A stretch of 64,000 nt of DNA. Source: Gautieria morchelliformis. Its lineage: Eukaryota; Basidiomycota; Agaricomycetes; Gomphales; Gomphaceae. The DNA is taken from assembly GCA_015179125.1 (NCBI GenBank), contig WHVA01000173.1:1-64000 (forward strand), written 5' to 3'. Under the pieces are notes generated by a model, which was given only the letters and a program-made list of their open reading frames with translations, was not told where the DNA came from and made no database searches. Each line of letters begins with the position of its first letter. Position 1 is the first letter of the stretch. This document shows, in pieces, positions 54,727-64,000 of the stretch. The position numbers were made by a program, and so were the translations under genes.

Positions 54727-55765
54727 ATGTCCCAAGTACCCGTGCGTATCACCTCAACTCTCAACGTGGATCGTTGTACGAACTGACAACCTTTCAGCTT
54801 CGTCGAAAACTTGTTATTGTGGGTGATGGGGCCTGTGGTAAAGTACGTGCAAGCTTCGGGCGTTCCTAAGCGCAAGGCATTGACGGAGTCTACGACTATG
54901 TGTTCCTCATCAGACTAGTCTTTTGTGTTGTTTTGCTTTAGGCGAGTTCCCAAAGGAATATGTAAGCCTCCTTCTACCTCTAGTTCTCCACCCTGAGCCT
55001 GCTGAACTTTGTCGTATGTCCTGCGGGTGATGAATACAGCAACCGAGTGGGTGGTGTTCCATTCGTTCTGTGATATAGTTGCTGATATTGACACGCTGCT
55101 TTGTCAGCTATTTTCGACAACTATGTTGCGGAAATTCGCCTCGATGGAAAGCCTGTGCAATTAGCGTTATGGGATACAGCGTGCGTGGAATGATAATCCG
55201 GTCACCGTCTCAGATCATTGAGCATGTTCACAGTGGGCAGGAGGAGTACGAGGTCGGCACCCACGCACTTCTCACCGATATCTCTTACTGATCACTATCT
55301 CTGTAGCGTCTCAGACCCTTGTCGTATTCAAAATCACATGTCATCCTCATTGCATTCTCCATCGACACTCCAGACTCGCTAGACAACGTGACAGTCAAGG
55401 TACTCTCGCTATCTACTCCACCACTATCTCATTTATGCTATCACGCATAGTGGATTGAAGAAGTCCGGTCGATTTGTGGCCAAGCTGTCCCGGTGCTTCT
55501 CGTAGGCTGCAAGGCTGATCTTCGCCCGCCGCCCGGGTCTCCCAACTCGGATCAGTATGTGAGCAAGGAGAAGGCGCAGCGCGTGGCTGCCGAGATCGGT
55601 GCTCGTGCCTACAAGGAATGTAGTGCGCTCAAGAGTGAAGGCGTAGACGACGTATTTGAGGCCGCGACGCGAGCAAGCATGCTTATGCGCGAAGGGACCA
55701 AGTCGCACGACAGGCGGGAGCCGCAAGAAGACGAGGACAAGGGAAGGTGTTGTGTCATTTGTTAA
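54727..55765 (+). CDS. Rho-family small GTPase (Rho2/Rho3 type), intact copy
   Basis: Eight exons give 204 aa: 54727-54741, 54798-54842, 54914-54961, 55040-55046, 55108-55180, 55234-55252, 55307-55399 and 55451-55765. P-loop GDGACGKTSLL, effector loop YQPTIFDNY, switch [29 protein letters not shown] (base recognition, KxD), [19 protein letters not shown] and a C-terminal CVIC prenylation box are all present. Rho GTPases act at membranes in polarity and cell-wall control. Best resemblance from memory is to Rho2/Rho3-type proteins. Exon 4 is only 7 nt, yet it is required to restore the effector loop. K3 lies about 0.9 kb downstream. Confidence 0.88.
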
Positions 55766-55940
55766 GGAGGCATACATGTAGTTATGCAAGGGTTCAAGAT
55801 GATGGCAGCGGACGAGCGGACGGACTGAGCCTACCGATGGATGGCTGGTTTCACACTTGTTGAATGCACCGAGCTCCTTTCCCCTTACAAGCAGTGCTCC
55901 ACACGGCGGACAATCCACGACTTGTTTCAATTGTGTAGAA

Positions 55941-56689
55941 CTGCGCATACCATTGTAATTTCATCTTCGAGTCACATCTGCTGTAAACGCTTAGGCTACA
56001 TTGGTAAGTAAGTATTATATAACATTATACATTTGCCTTGTCGGTCGTTGTGGAGTACTTGTCATACTTGGCAGAACCCAGAGCATGTGGATCCAACTTC
56101 TAAACTGGAGCGGCAACGATCGCGGGCACTTTCATTACAGTGATGCTGCGGATCCCATGATATCCACATGTCACGTCCTATGTTTCTCCAGATGCATTCC
56201 CAGCCATACAGTATCAACCGCCCTTCATAGTAAAAGAAGACGTTGACTCTGATCACCGCCCTGCATGGGCACCAGCTGAGCGTGTCGACGAGGGTGAGTG
56301 CCAGGTCTTCTGATTGTGATCAGGGTTCCGAAGGCGAAAAAGCTTGAGTGGCATGTTTAGTGTAAAGAACGCGATTGGTAATCACATCCTCTTCAACTTC
56401 CAACTCAGAAACGAAATCTTGAATTTCGCCTCACCTAGAAGGCCATCCGTGTATAGAAAGCGAGACTGGCAAGCTCGAAGTGTCGTGAGGAGGCGTTTGC
56501 GGGGCAGAACGCTGGCAGGCCGTCTGGATTAGCTAAGCTGTCAGAACCGTGACAAAACTCGGTGACGGGTTTAGGAGGTACTTTTAGCTTTGAAAACTCC
56601 TTTCTCAGCAGCAGTGGGGTGACAGCTAGAACCTCACTAACCTTGGACTTCTCAGAACCTGTGTCAGGTAAATTCATCACCACACGAAC
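55941..56689. other. Spacer including K3 upstream region
   Basis: No gene recognised in 55941-56440. From about 56455 to 56689 the sequence aligns with the region upstream of K1 (49135-49331), so the kinase duplication included its probable promoter. Confidence 0.6.
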
Positions 56690-58030
56690 ATGAGCCCCGA
56701 ACAGAGCCCTCAACTCTTTACTTACTGGCAATATCCCTGTGTAGAATCAATTGTATATTATTGTGAAGGGGGGTTTCATCCAATCCATATCGACGACGTT
56801 CTGCACAACCGTTATCGCATTGTCGATAAGCTTGGCTATGGTTCGTATGCCACCATCTGGCTTGTTGACGATCTCGCCTCAGGCAGATTCGCCGCACTTA
56901 AAGTTCTCGCTGCCGATGTCTCTAAGGTTTCCGAAGTTGCCATCCATCGCCGTCTCAAACAACTGCAGCTGAATAATGGAGGCTCAGATGGTCAGGAATT
57001 CCTGGTGGAGTATTTGGATGATTTCAAGGTCGAAGGACCAAATGGCACGCATCAATGTATTGTTACCGAAGTGCTTGGACCCAGCATAGGTGTTCATTAC
57101 ATTGATGAAATTTACGACAAGGAACAGTACCCGATAGACATAGCAAAGAACCTCGTCGCACAAGTAATGCGTGGAGTCGCGTACCTGCATAGCTGCGGGG
57201 TTGTCCATGGAGGTAAATGGTGTGTTCCTTAAAGGGTTTTAGCTGATATCTTATTTACAGACCTTCACGTTGGAAACATCCTCTTCCGCATACCTGGGAT
57301 TGAGCAGATGTCTCATCAAGAATTACAAAAGTACCTGGGAGAGCCTTGCATATCACGACTCTCCCGCAGAGATGGAAAACCGGTGACATCCAGCCCTCAC
57401 GAACCGAAGTATGTCGTTGGGTCACCCGATCGGCTGGCACTTCTCCAGCTCTGCCTAAGTTCCCCAGAGGCAGTACGTGTCAAAATATGCGATTTCGGAG
57501 AAGCTTTCCTGTGGGATGGCAAACCCGTGATAACTCAACTTCACACGCCTCCCGTCTACGCCGCACCCGAGATTATATTTCACGATCCCGTTAGCCCTGC
57601 TGTGGACGTATGGGCACTGGCTGTCCTTATGCACCTGGTTCTGAGTGGAGGAACCCTTTTGTTCGGTGGAGGATACTTTTTGCGCTATTCATATCAGGCG
57701 ATGAAAAAGGCCATCTTGAAAGAGATGGTGTTGACATTGGGTAAACTGCCGGATAGATGGTGGACGAAGTGGGAGGACAGATCAGAATACTTCGACGAGA
57801 ATGGTTCATTCATTGGGGACAGAACGAAGTTACCGCTTACGTCAGGGCAGTTCCTAAAGATGCATTCCGACAGGATGGAAATGGAGGAACTTGAAGGACT
57901 CGAAAAACTCATCCGTATGATGGTCTCTTATGGGGTAACGGATCGGATTTCGGCAGCTGAGGTTGTACAGCTAACGCCGCAAAGTTGGATGAAGAGCAGT
58001 CATGAAGGATATAGGAGGGTAGTTAACTAA
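56690..58030 (+). CDS. SRPK-like protein kinase K3, intact (430 aa)
   Basis: Exon 1 is 56690-57212, the intron 57213-57260, and exon 2 57261-58030. It is complete and in frame. The glycine loop is LGYGSYATIWLVDD and the ATP-binding Lys is in FAALKVLAAD. The catalytic loop is HGDLHVGNILF, with Asp and Asn present and His in place of the usual Lys, as is common in fungal SRPK-like proteins. DFG is in KICDFGEAFLWDG. APE is in YAAPEIIF, followed by VDVWALAVLMHLVLSGG and a C-lobe ending near SAAEVVQLTPQSWM. The spacer insert usual in SRPKs is short. It is a paralogue of K1 and K2, in direct orientation with K1. Confidence 0.9.
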
Positions 58031-58681
58031 GTAAGTACCATGTCAATCAGCCAGCCGTGATGTACGCTGACAAGCTCTCTTTTGCATACCCCCCCATCTC
58101 TGCCCGCTGATTTTGACCGCTAAGTCACTGCGTCCGAGTCATTCCTAAGTCGTGGGGGTCAGTGTATGCTTTGTACACTGCCATGTTCGCAATCCTGACT
58201 GGTACAGGATCTCTGGCATTTCACACTCACAATTTTGAACTTTACGGCACAAGTTATCATCCGTCACAGATACGACCTTCAATAGAGGGTATTTGTTAGC
58301 TAATAGTTATCAAATCGCTAATGTCACGGTCGCGACGCTCTCCACGAGACGCCGTGACGATTTTTGAGCCTACTCACCGCGTTTTAAGGGTTGGAATTGT
58401 CGTCTGAGAACCTGCAAATAAGTCAGTTTGCGTTGGTGCTCGGCAAAAGAGTAGGCGAGGTACGCAGATCTCCAAATAGGTCTGACCAACCCTATGATGC
58501 GTGCACATTAGATATGCGCATCATTGATCGTGCATCTGAGTGTATTCGGATATACAAATACCTGAGTGAATCGTATTCTAAGCGTCAGACGCCGACTTTG
58601 CCAGAACAGCCTTGGGCATATAGTGTACTTGGAGCACAGTCACACCTGCTTGTAACAGGTAATTGTATTCCAAACTGCTAG
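58031..58681. other. Spacer with unrecognised 96-codon frame
   Basis: 58391-58681 is open (DRASECIRIYKYLSESYSK) and has ordinary composition but no recognisable family. Retroelement-type sequence starts about where it ends. It may be a host exon truncated by insertion. Confidence 0.35.
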
Positions 58682-59315
58682 GTCTATGCCGCCCTCAGCT
58701 GTGCACTCCTCTGTGCATGCCACTGCACCAGCTGGTTGAGGCTCCCACTCGCGAGCCTCTTTCATCTGGCGTAAATGGGGTCCCCCATGCCACGGTCCAT
58801 CAGCTGCCTCATTTGCATGTTCCATGGTCACAGGATTGTGTCCAGCGAAATCGTGATGATGCCCACATCTACCTGTGCGTGAAGAGCAAACATGATCAAT
58901 ACCTCGCCACTTGCAACTCACCACCCGCCACCCAAAAAAAGGAACCACTCACATCTACTGGCTCCATAATCAACAATGTATTAGAGGAACTGCAACACCT
59001 CAGTTTGCTCAGACCCATTGATTACCTGTGGTGGCTACCGATCCCTGCCTCCCAAGTCGTTTGCCCTGCTTTCTGTGCATCTCTGCAGCCCTGAAGATCA
59101 ATGGTCTCTGGCCATGAAGTATGCATGCACTCAGTGATCTCACAGATTGTTAATGAAACCACCAGCGTTGTAAACACATGCTGGGGCCACTTACTTGGTT
59201 GGGATTCTGAGGGTCTTCTCTGTCATGGGAACCCCCTCCTGAGGTTATTTCCAATCTTGGCTTCAGTCCCAGCCCAAGCTCCTGAGGGCAAAGCTGAGTT
59301 CCTGAGCCTTTGGCT
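58682..59315. other. Retroelement-derived coding relic
   Basis: Open frames on both strands, no family recognised. 59215-59340 (plus: GNPLLRLFPILASV, AEFLSLWLQQQ) matches the minus-strand relic at 42778-43026, so this is dispersed element sequence. Confidence 0.45.
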
Positions 59316-60985
59316 TCAGCAACAACCCTGGAGTGGTGTCAGGGGTACAAGCAGGGTTGCATGTATTAGGTGGTCACCGCAGAGGTTTGGACTTACATCA
59401 GGAGTGGAGTGGGGGTCCCTGATGGAACTGGTCAGGATGGTGTTGGAACTGGAAACCAGGGTGTCCCCTGATAAACCCTCAACCCGTGTGACATGTTCAT
59501 GGGTCATGCTGTGATGCCTGGCTAGCCAACAGGCAACTTCCTCCAGGGGAATGTCCTGTGAGCATAAACCTTGGACTGGGAATATTCTGGTGATCAACAC
59601 CCTGAGGGTGTCACCAATGGTGAGCCAAATCTTTCTGGCTGACATGAGATTCTGAAAAGAGTTGTCATAGCCGGGATGTAGCAGCTAGTAGTAGTGATAT
59701 GATTCAGGCTTCGAGGTGAAGTCAAATTGAGAACAGTTCAAGTGAGACAGTATATGCGTGTACAAGTAATGTATGCATCCAAAGACAATAGCAGCTGCAA
59801 TTGGCTGCTTCAGGATAATGGAACACAGTGAGTATATTTACTGCTAGTCTTGGATGTACATGGACAGGTATTTAACTACTGTAGGGATCACTGGGTGATG
59901 TTGCAATACTGAGGTGAAGTGATGGAAAGGGATAGGCATGAGACAGTAATGAAATGGGAGAGTGAATGTGTACTAGATGAATGTGGAATTAGCTAGACAG
60001 GGCTATACATAGGGCAAGGCCATCAGGGACAGCTTAACGTATCTCAGGCCTTGATGCAGATCAGTGTTACATACACATGGATCAGTATGTGGAGTAATGG
60101 CCTTGATCAGTAGCATGTGTTCTATTACATCAGACGTGTGTGTGACATATGTGCCATGGCTTGGTGGGCTCCACAGTTGACGGAAGGATAGTATTGGCTC
60201 AGAGATAGGTGTATGTGAACACAGGGGCTCAGGGTGTGTGTGTGTGTATGAGGAGATGAGTGGTTACTGGGTTTGTGACATTCATGGCCATGATGAGGAT
60301 GCAGTGTGACAGTGTGACATGTACAACCCATAATATGGGTGTGATTTGTACTGTCCTGATAAGGAATGTGGTCCATTGTGGTCCATAGACTTGAGATAAT
60401 GTTGTTGTGGTATTTCAGTATGTTTTTGTGTTAGGAGTGGGATTGCATAGCTTTGGTTGTATATTCATAACAGATTCAACCACTGGTTGGTTGTATGGAT
60501 CAGGTTGTGTAGCTGCAGCCTGAGAGGAGAGGGGGGTTTGCTGTTTTGGGAGCAATTGCCCTCAGCCACATCCAAACATCCAGGTCATGGATGTTGAGGC
60601 TGCCATCTGGCTCCTTGCGGATGGCAGTTGGGATGCCCTCAGGGTTGAAGAGTCAACCCTGAAGGACCTCACTGATGTCATTGGCAGTGCCTTAACCAAT
60701 GAGGAAGCAACTAGTCTTGTGGTTGCTGGCCTGGGACTTGTCCCAGGTGCACTTGAATGTGGCAGTCATGCCATGTGAGCATGAGCCTAGGGGCGTGGCC
60801 TTGGCCTGTTTGAGCAGGTCCTGGAACCTCTGCTCTCTTGTGTCACAGAGGTCGCACCACTCAGCCCATTGCTGGGGCCTTTCACCTATGGGCCATAGAA
60901 GACAGTCCATCACAGAGAGCGGTGGATCTCTGAGTGGACCCTCCTGTGATGCCATTGCTTCAGCCCTAGATCAGTCCCTAAGTGC
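59316..60985 (-). pseudogene. Diverged relative of chromovirus ORF3, broken and split by a solo LTR
   Basis: Collinear with residues of the intact ORF3 (27949-29781). RPQQWAEWCDLCDTREQRFQD matches the QRRTQWYDVCPLDDPRF region. NPEGIPTAI (near 60640) pairs with NPEGIPSAI, and DVWMWLRAIAP (near 60570) with DIWMWLKALAP. After the 820-bp solo LTR, TLRVLITRIFPV and IPLEEVACWLARH pair with TLRLSIMGPFPV and IPLAEITRWLARY. A TGA replaces Trp in LQG-x-LFNPEG. The protein identity is modest but spans most of the C-terminal half, so the family is real and older than one element. Confidence 0.75.
59653..60472 (-). mobile_element. Solo LTR (820 bp) with target duplication GATTC
   Basis: On the minus strand it runs TGTTATGAATATAC to ACTCTTTTCA. 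GATTC is duplicated at 59648-59652 and 60473-60477. Removing it rejoins the ORF3 relic in the expected order. No internal retroelement domains are present. Several TGTGTG and CACA tracts occur inside. Confidence 0.8.
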
Positions 60986-61815
60986 CACGTCAAATTCTGT
61001 GATGATGGATCAGTCTGAATAGATCTGGAATATCAAAGAGGAGCTTTGGGCCAGCTGAGCAAAGAATGATGTAGTAGAAAATACACTACATCTCATCATG
61101 GCAAAGCTAGATATGAGAATGACAGCTGAAGGGCTGAGAAAAGAAGAGGTGCAAGCTGAGGAGTTTAGAGGGTTCAGAGACTCAGAAGAGGAAGCTGAGA
61201 GGGTAGCTATAGGGCTGAAGGGAGGAAAAATCAAGCCAATGACACCCTCGGACTTTGATAGAGACTGAGATTGGGACTGACCCTTCCTGAACACCCTAGT
61301 GCTTTACTTCATAGTCATTGGGGATGCATTTCCTTTGGACCAGGCCTGAATTTATCCACTGGGCCCTGTCATTTTTCAAGTCCAGCAGAGCTACACGCTT
61401 TGCAAACTGAGTCCTGCGTGCTGAGGCAAAGACCCAAGCCCCATACTTCCAGACTTGGGTTTATAGACCAGTTCTGCTCAAGGAATGAACAGCTCACCAT
61501 CCTCATCAGGCTCAAAGGGACCAGCTGGTACCAAGCCAAAGACCCTATTGATGAATACATCAACCAGTTCCAGGAGCTGATCGACCTGGCAGAGTATGAC
61601 AATGACAAGATGGAGGTCATGTTCCACCGAGAGTTGGACCTGAGCCTGCAGAACAAGGTTTCCCTACTTGAGGATGGTGCCCCAGACCCAAAGGGTGGTA
61701 CAAGGCTGCTCGGAAGGTGTCCTGAAACCGGGATGTGAATGAGGCATTCCACAAGGTGAGCCGAGGTGCCAGCAAACCTGCCTGGAACACCGGTGTGTTC
61801 CCAAAGGCAGCAGTC
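60950..61815 (+). pseudogene. Gypsy-2 gag relic (copy 2), capsid region
   Basis: MMDQSE then TAG then IWNIKEELW, a Glu-rich helix (EEVQAEEFRGFRDSEEEAE), IHWALSFFKSSRATRFAN with TGA, AEAKTQAPYFQTW, PIDEYINQFQELIDLAEYDNDK and LQNKVSLLEDGAPDPKG. It is collinear with the relic at 41367-42510 and then 38767-39245, which lets the breaks in each copy be read. It has stops and frameshifts. It is cut at 61815 by an insertion. A head-to-head ORF3 relic lies just upstream. Confidence 0.8.
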
Positions 61816-63247
61816 TGTTGTGATAAATATCCTATGGCTGGACTCCCTTTTAAGTCCAATATTCATATCCCTTAGAACAAGAACATATTCAAAACATTAC
61901 CCTTAATTTTTAGAGAGAACTATCTAATAGTTAATCAGTGTGGCACCACTGGTTAAAGAAGGACCATGTATATGCTGTGACATCATGACATTATGCATCA
62001 GTTGGTGCCTCCCCTCAGCCAACAGATCTAACTGAATAAAGTGCTCGTGTCTTCATCAGGTACTGGATTGGGGAGACGGCTAGAGTGGTAGAGTGGGGGC
62101 AAAAGAAAGAAAGTAGATCTATCACTGGAGGAATATAAGGATTTTCTGGTCTGAAAAACTGTTCAAAAAAGTGTAAAGATATTCCAATTTTTTTTAGTGT
62201 TTTTAATGTAAAAAAACTTTGACAAAATTTTGTGTTTTTGTTAGAATTTGTTGAGCAAGAAAATTGTAAAAAAAATTAAAGTTTTTGGCAGGGTTTTTTA
62301 TGTGTTTTTATAAGTTTCTTTGTGAAAACACAAAGAAACACATAAAAAACCCTGAAAAAAAACTTTGAATTTTTTTACAATTTTCTTGCTCAACAAATTC
62401 TAACAATAACTCAAAATTTTATCACAGTTTTTTCAACTGTTTTTCAGACAAGAAAACTTTTATATGCCTGCGGTGTATGGCATCACAAATGCTATGTGAG
62501 GACATCAGAACTCATGGAATGTGAGTAGAATACCATGTCAAAGATACTTGACAGTCCTTTGGAAGGGACACAGAGATTGAGAAGATATGCAGGTGTATTA
62601 ACACATATGTATTTAAGGGTGTCAATGACATACACGTGTATGAAATGTACTATCTAAGGGAGTATCCCTTTTAAAATTCTTCAAGTTCTAACTCACCAGA
62701 GTGTTTCATAATCTATTCAGCTCTTAAAAGATGCTTTGTTTCACAATGTACAAATAAGTTTTAAAATTTCCAAAAGTTTTAAAATCTAAATTATGTTTAG
62801 AATAGATTTCAAGTATTTAAATGATCTTAAGGAGATATTAGAGTTTTATACTTCTTATAGTTTCCAAGCAACCTCCTTGCACTCATATCACATACACTTG
62901 AATCAGCCTAGAAGTTGATTTTGAGTCATACTCACTATCTTGAACAGCCTCAAATCTTGTGCACTAATTAGAAATTAGTTACTGATTTTGTTATCTGTTT
63001 TTACAGATTTATGAGTCCTACAGGCAATTAATTACAACCATTTGACCATCATCTCCATCATTGAGCTGAATACTCGGATTGATGTTGGTCACACATCATT
63101 GATTAGATATTCAACAATAACTGCTGGACTATCTTATCGTATCTAGGCACCCAGGATCATCAAACTCATTGGAAGGATATTTTTAATATTTTGAGTGTCC
63201 TTCCTTTGTTTATCAATAAAACAGATAAAAACACAGATATTACAAGA
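61816..63247. mobile_element. LTR-like insertion (about 1.43 kb) flanked by CAGTC
   Basis: It starts TGTTGTGATAAATATCC and ends near TTACAAGA, with CAGTC on both sides (61811-61815 and 63248-63252). Removing it rejoins gag as FPKAAVTPMFNAEALL. If the ends are TG..CA the insert extends to 63249 and the duplication is shorter. It is AT-rich with an AATAAAAC motif near the right end, has no coding frame, and hosts a hairpin MITE. Confidence 0.7.
62137..62463. mobile_element. AT-rich hairpin MITE with TA-type flanks
   Basis: The two halves are inverted copies around about 62315: GAATTTGTTGAGCAAGAAAA against TTTTCTTGCTCAACAAATTC, and CTGGTCTGAAAAACTGTT against AACTGTTTTTCAGACAAG. TATA borders both ends. 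The size and flanks suggest a Tc1/mariner-type MITE (inference). It is inserted in the LTR-like element. Confidence 0.75.
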
Positions 63248-63827
63248 CAGTCACCCCGATGTTCAATGCTGAGGCCCTGCTTTGGGTTCCCAAGCAAGCC
63301 ACGGCCCCAGTGCCTCCAAAGGATGGCCTGGCCCCCATGGACGTGGACTGCACACTCCACAGTGGCCACCCCTCAGTGACCTGCTACTGGTGCTGCAAAC
63401 CCAGACACTATGCTTGGGAATGCCCCTAGGCCTTCAATGTCTGGACCATGACCCTCACAGAGAAGCTGAAAATGATCCCTGAGCTCCTGGCCCTGGTCAA
63501 TGTAAGCTAAGCAAATCCCGAGACAGGAGAGTTTGATGGCTGGTGCGATGGTTCAACGACACGGACGGGAGCATTGGAGGGTCATGCGGTGGGTCCTAGA
63601 GAGACTGTGGGAGTACAAGCAGTTACTCAAACTGGAGAAGTGTGAGTTTGAGAGAACCCAAATTGAATACCTTGGACTTATTCTCTCGGAAGGAGCAGTG
63701 GAGATGGACCTGGTAAAGGTAAAAGGTGTCTCGGAGTGGCCAACACTTTGAAGCCGGCATGAAGTACAATCCTTTGTTGGCTTGGTGAATGTCTATCAGC
63801 AGTTCATACAGGACTACTCCCACCTGT
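63248..63827 (+). pseudogene. Gypsy-2 nucleocapsid and RT end, internally deleted
   Basis: TPMFNAEALLWVPKQA, KDGLAPMDVDCT and the zinc knuckle CYWCCKPRHYAWEC (63380-63425) continue gag. At about 63520 the sequence jumps to the end of RT: EKCEFERTQIEYLGLILSEG and EVQSFVGLVNVYQQFIQDYSHLS (63640-63825), with a TGA near 63750. Protease and most of RT are missing. An LTR-like repeat follows at 63828. Confidence 0.8.
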
Positions 63828-64000
63828 CAAGATTGGTTTTCAGGCATTAATATTGTGTATTAGTGAACACAGCAAATGCCTGAATAACTTGTGCAAATAA
63901 GTGTGCCATTCAGCGAATAAGGTGAACCAATAAATGTTCAGAAGATAAGAGGGCTGCCCGAATGGAGCTCACCCTATCTACAGTCGTAGTGAAATAGCCC
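63828..64000 (+). repeat. Start of LTR-like dispersed repeat, cut by window end
   Basis: TGTCAAGATTGGTTTTCAGG and onward match the inverted end of the repeat at 34050-34218 throughout. It is inserted in the Gypsy-2 RT relic. It continues outside the window. Confidence 0.75.

Larger units (their letters stand above)
51528..55940 (-). repeat. Right arm of 10-kb inverted duplication
   Basis: Inverted copy of 45880-50155. It carries K2 (minus), PET117 (plus), the unassigned segment and the intact Rho gene (plus). Beyond 55113 the pairing continues with substitutions and indels to about 55940, including matching 3' flanks of the two Rho genes. Confidence 0.9.

Noticed and set aside
45880..55940. 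Inverted duplication dismissed as a pure assembly artefact
   Set aside because: An artefact would not leave homologous but diverged sequence, with different indels, on both sides of the identical core. The identical core itself still needs long-read confirmation.
60125..60376. His/Thr-rich minus-strand frame
   Set aside because: It lies wholly inside the 820-bp solo LTR and results from TG/CA-rich tracts.

Overview
The window is fungal nuclear DNA, most probably from an Agaricomycete (mushroom-forming basidiomycete). Host genes carry many introns of about 48-60 bp with GT..AG ends. Recognised families are a NACHT-ankyrin STAND protein, SRPK-like kinases, an APH-fold kinase, a SANT/Myb-like gene, PET117, a Rho GTPase and a Mn-superoxide dismutase relic. 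The DNA between them is mostly LTR retroelement. No rRNA, tRNA, CRISPR or bacterial-type operon was seen. The species cannot be named from the sequence.

Layout. 1-1.8 kb: decayed end of a Mutator-like transposon. 2.5-4.5 kb: a small conserved basidiomycete gene and a frameshifted APH-type kinase gene. 4.8-9.7 kb: a NACHT NLR with about 25 nearly identical 33-residue ankyrin repeats, interrupted by four TGA codons and cut off by retroelement DNA. 10.3-30.1 kb: a three-level nest. A chromodomain Ty3/gypsy element (LTRs 10324-10538 and 29850-30064) holds a Copia solo LTR (11926-12423) and a Copia element (17652-27695). That Copia element holds a second Copia (21216-25995). Downstream of pol the chromovirus has an intact 610-codon third ORF of unknown function, and diverged relatives of it occur twice more in the window. 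30.8-36.6 kb: a gag relic, a SANT-like gene relic, an LTR-like repeat and a Tc1/mariner relic. 37.7-43 kb: pieces of a second gypsy family cut by a CACTG-ended MITE family with 3-bp target duplications, including one apparent inversion. 43.8-58 kb: a host-gene island (Mn-SOD relic, two small unassigned genes) dominated by a 10-kb inverted duplication. 58.6-64 kb: more retroelement relics, a solo LTR, LTR-like insertions and a hairpin MITE.

The inverted duplication (about 45.88-50.16 kb against 51.53-55.94 kb) carries the same set in each arm: Rho GTPase, PET117 and an SRPK-like kinase. About 3.6 kb of each arm is identical by eye except for one G. This identical core is flanked on both sides by clearly diverged paired sequence, as expected after gene conversion. 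The arms are broken in different genes: the left arm has a Rho gene without its switch II exon and a frameshifted kinase, and the right arm has an intact Rho and a C-terminally truncated kinase. An intact third kinase lies just outside at 56.7-58.0 kb.

Premature stops in host relics and elements are mostly TGA, often where the family has Arg. This suggests CpG decay of CGA codons. LTR divergence (8/215 outer, 2/498 middle, 1 plus a deletion inner) agrees with the nesting order.
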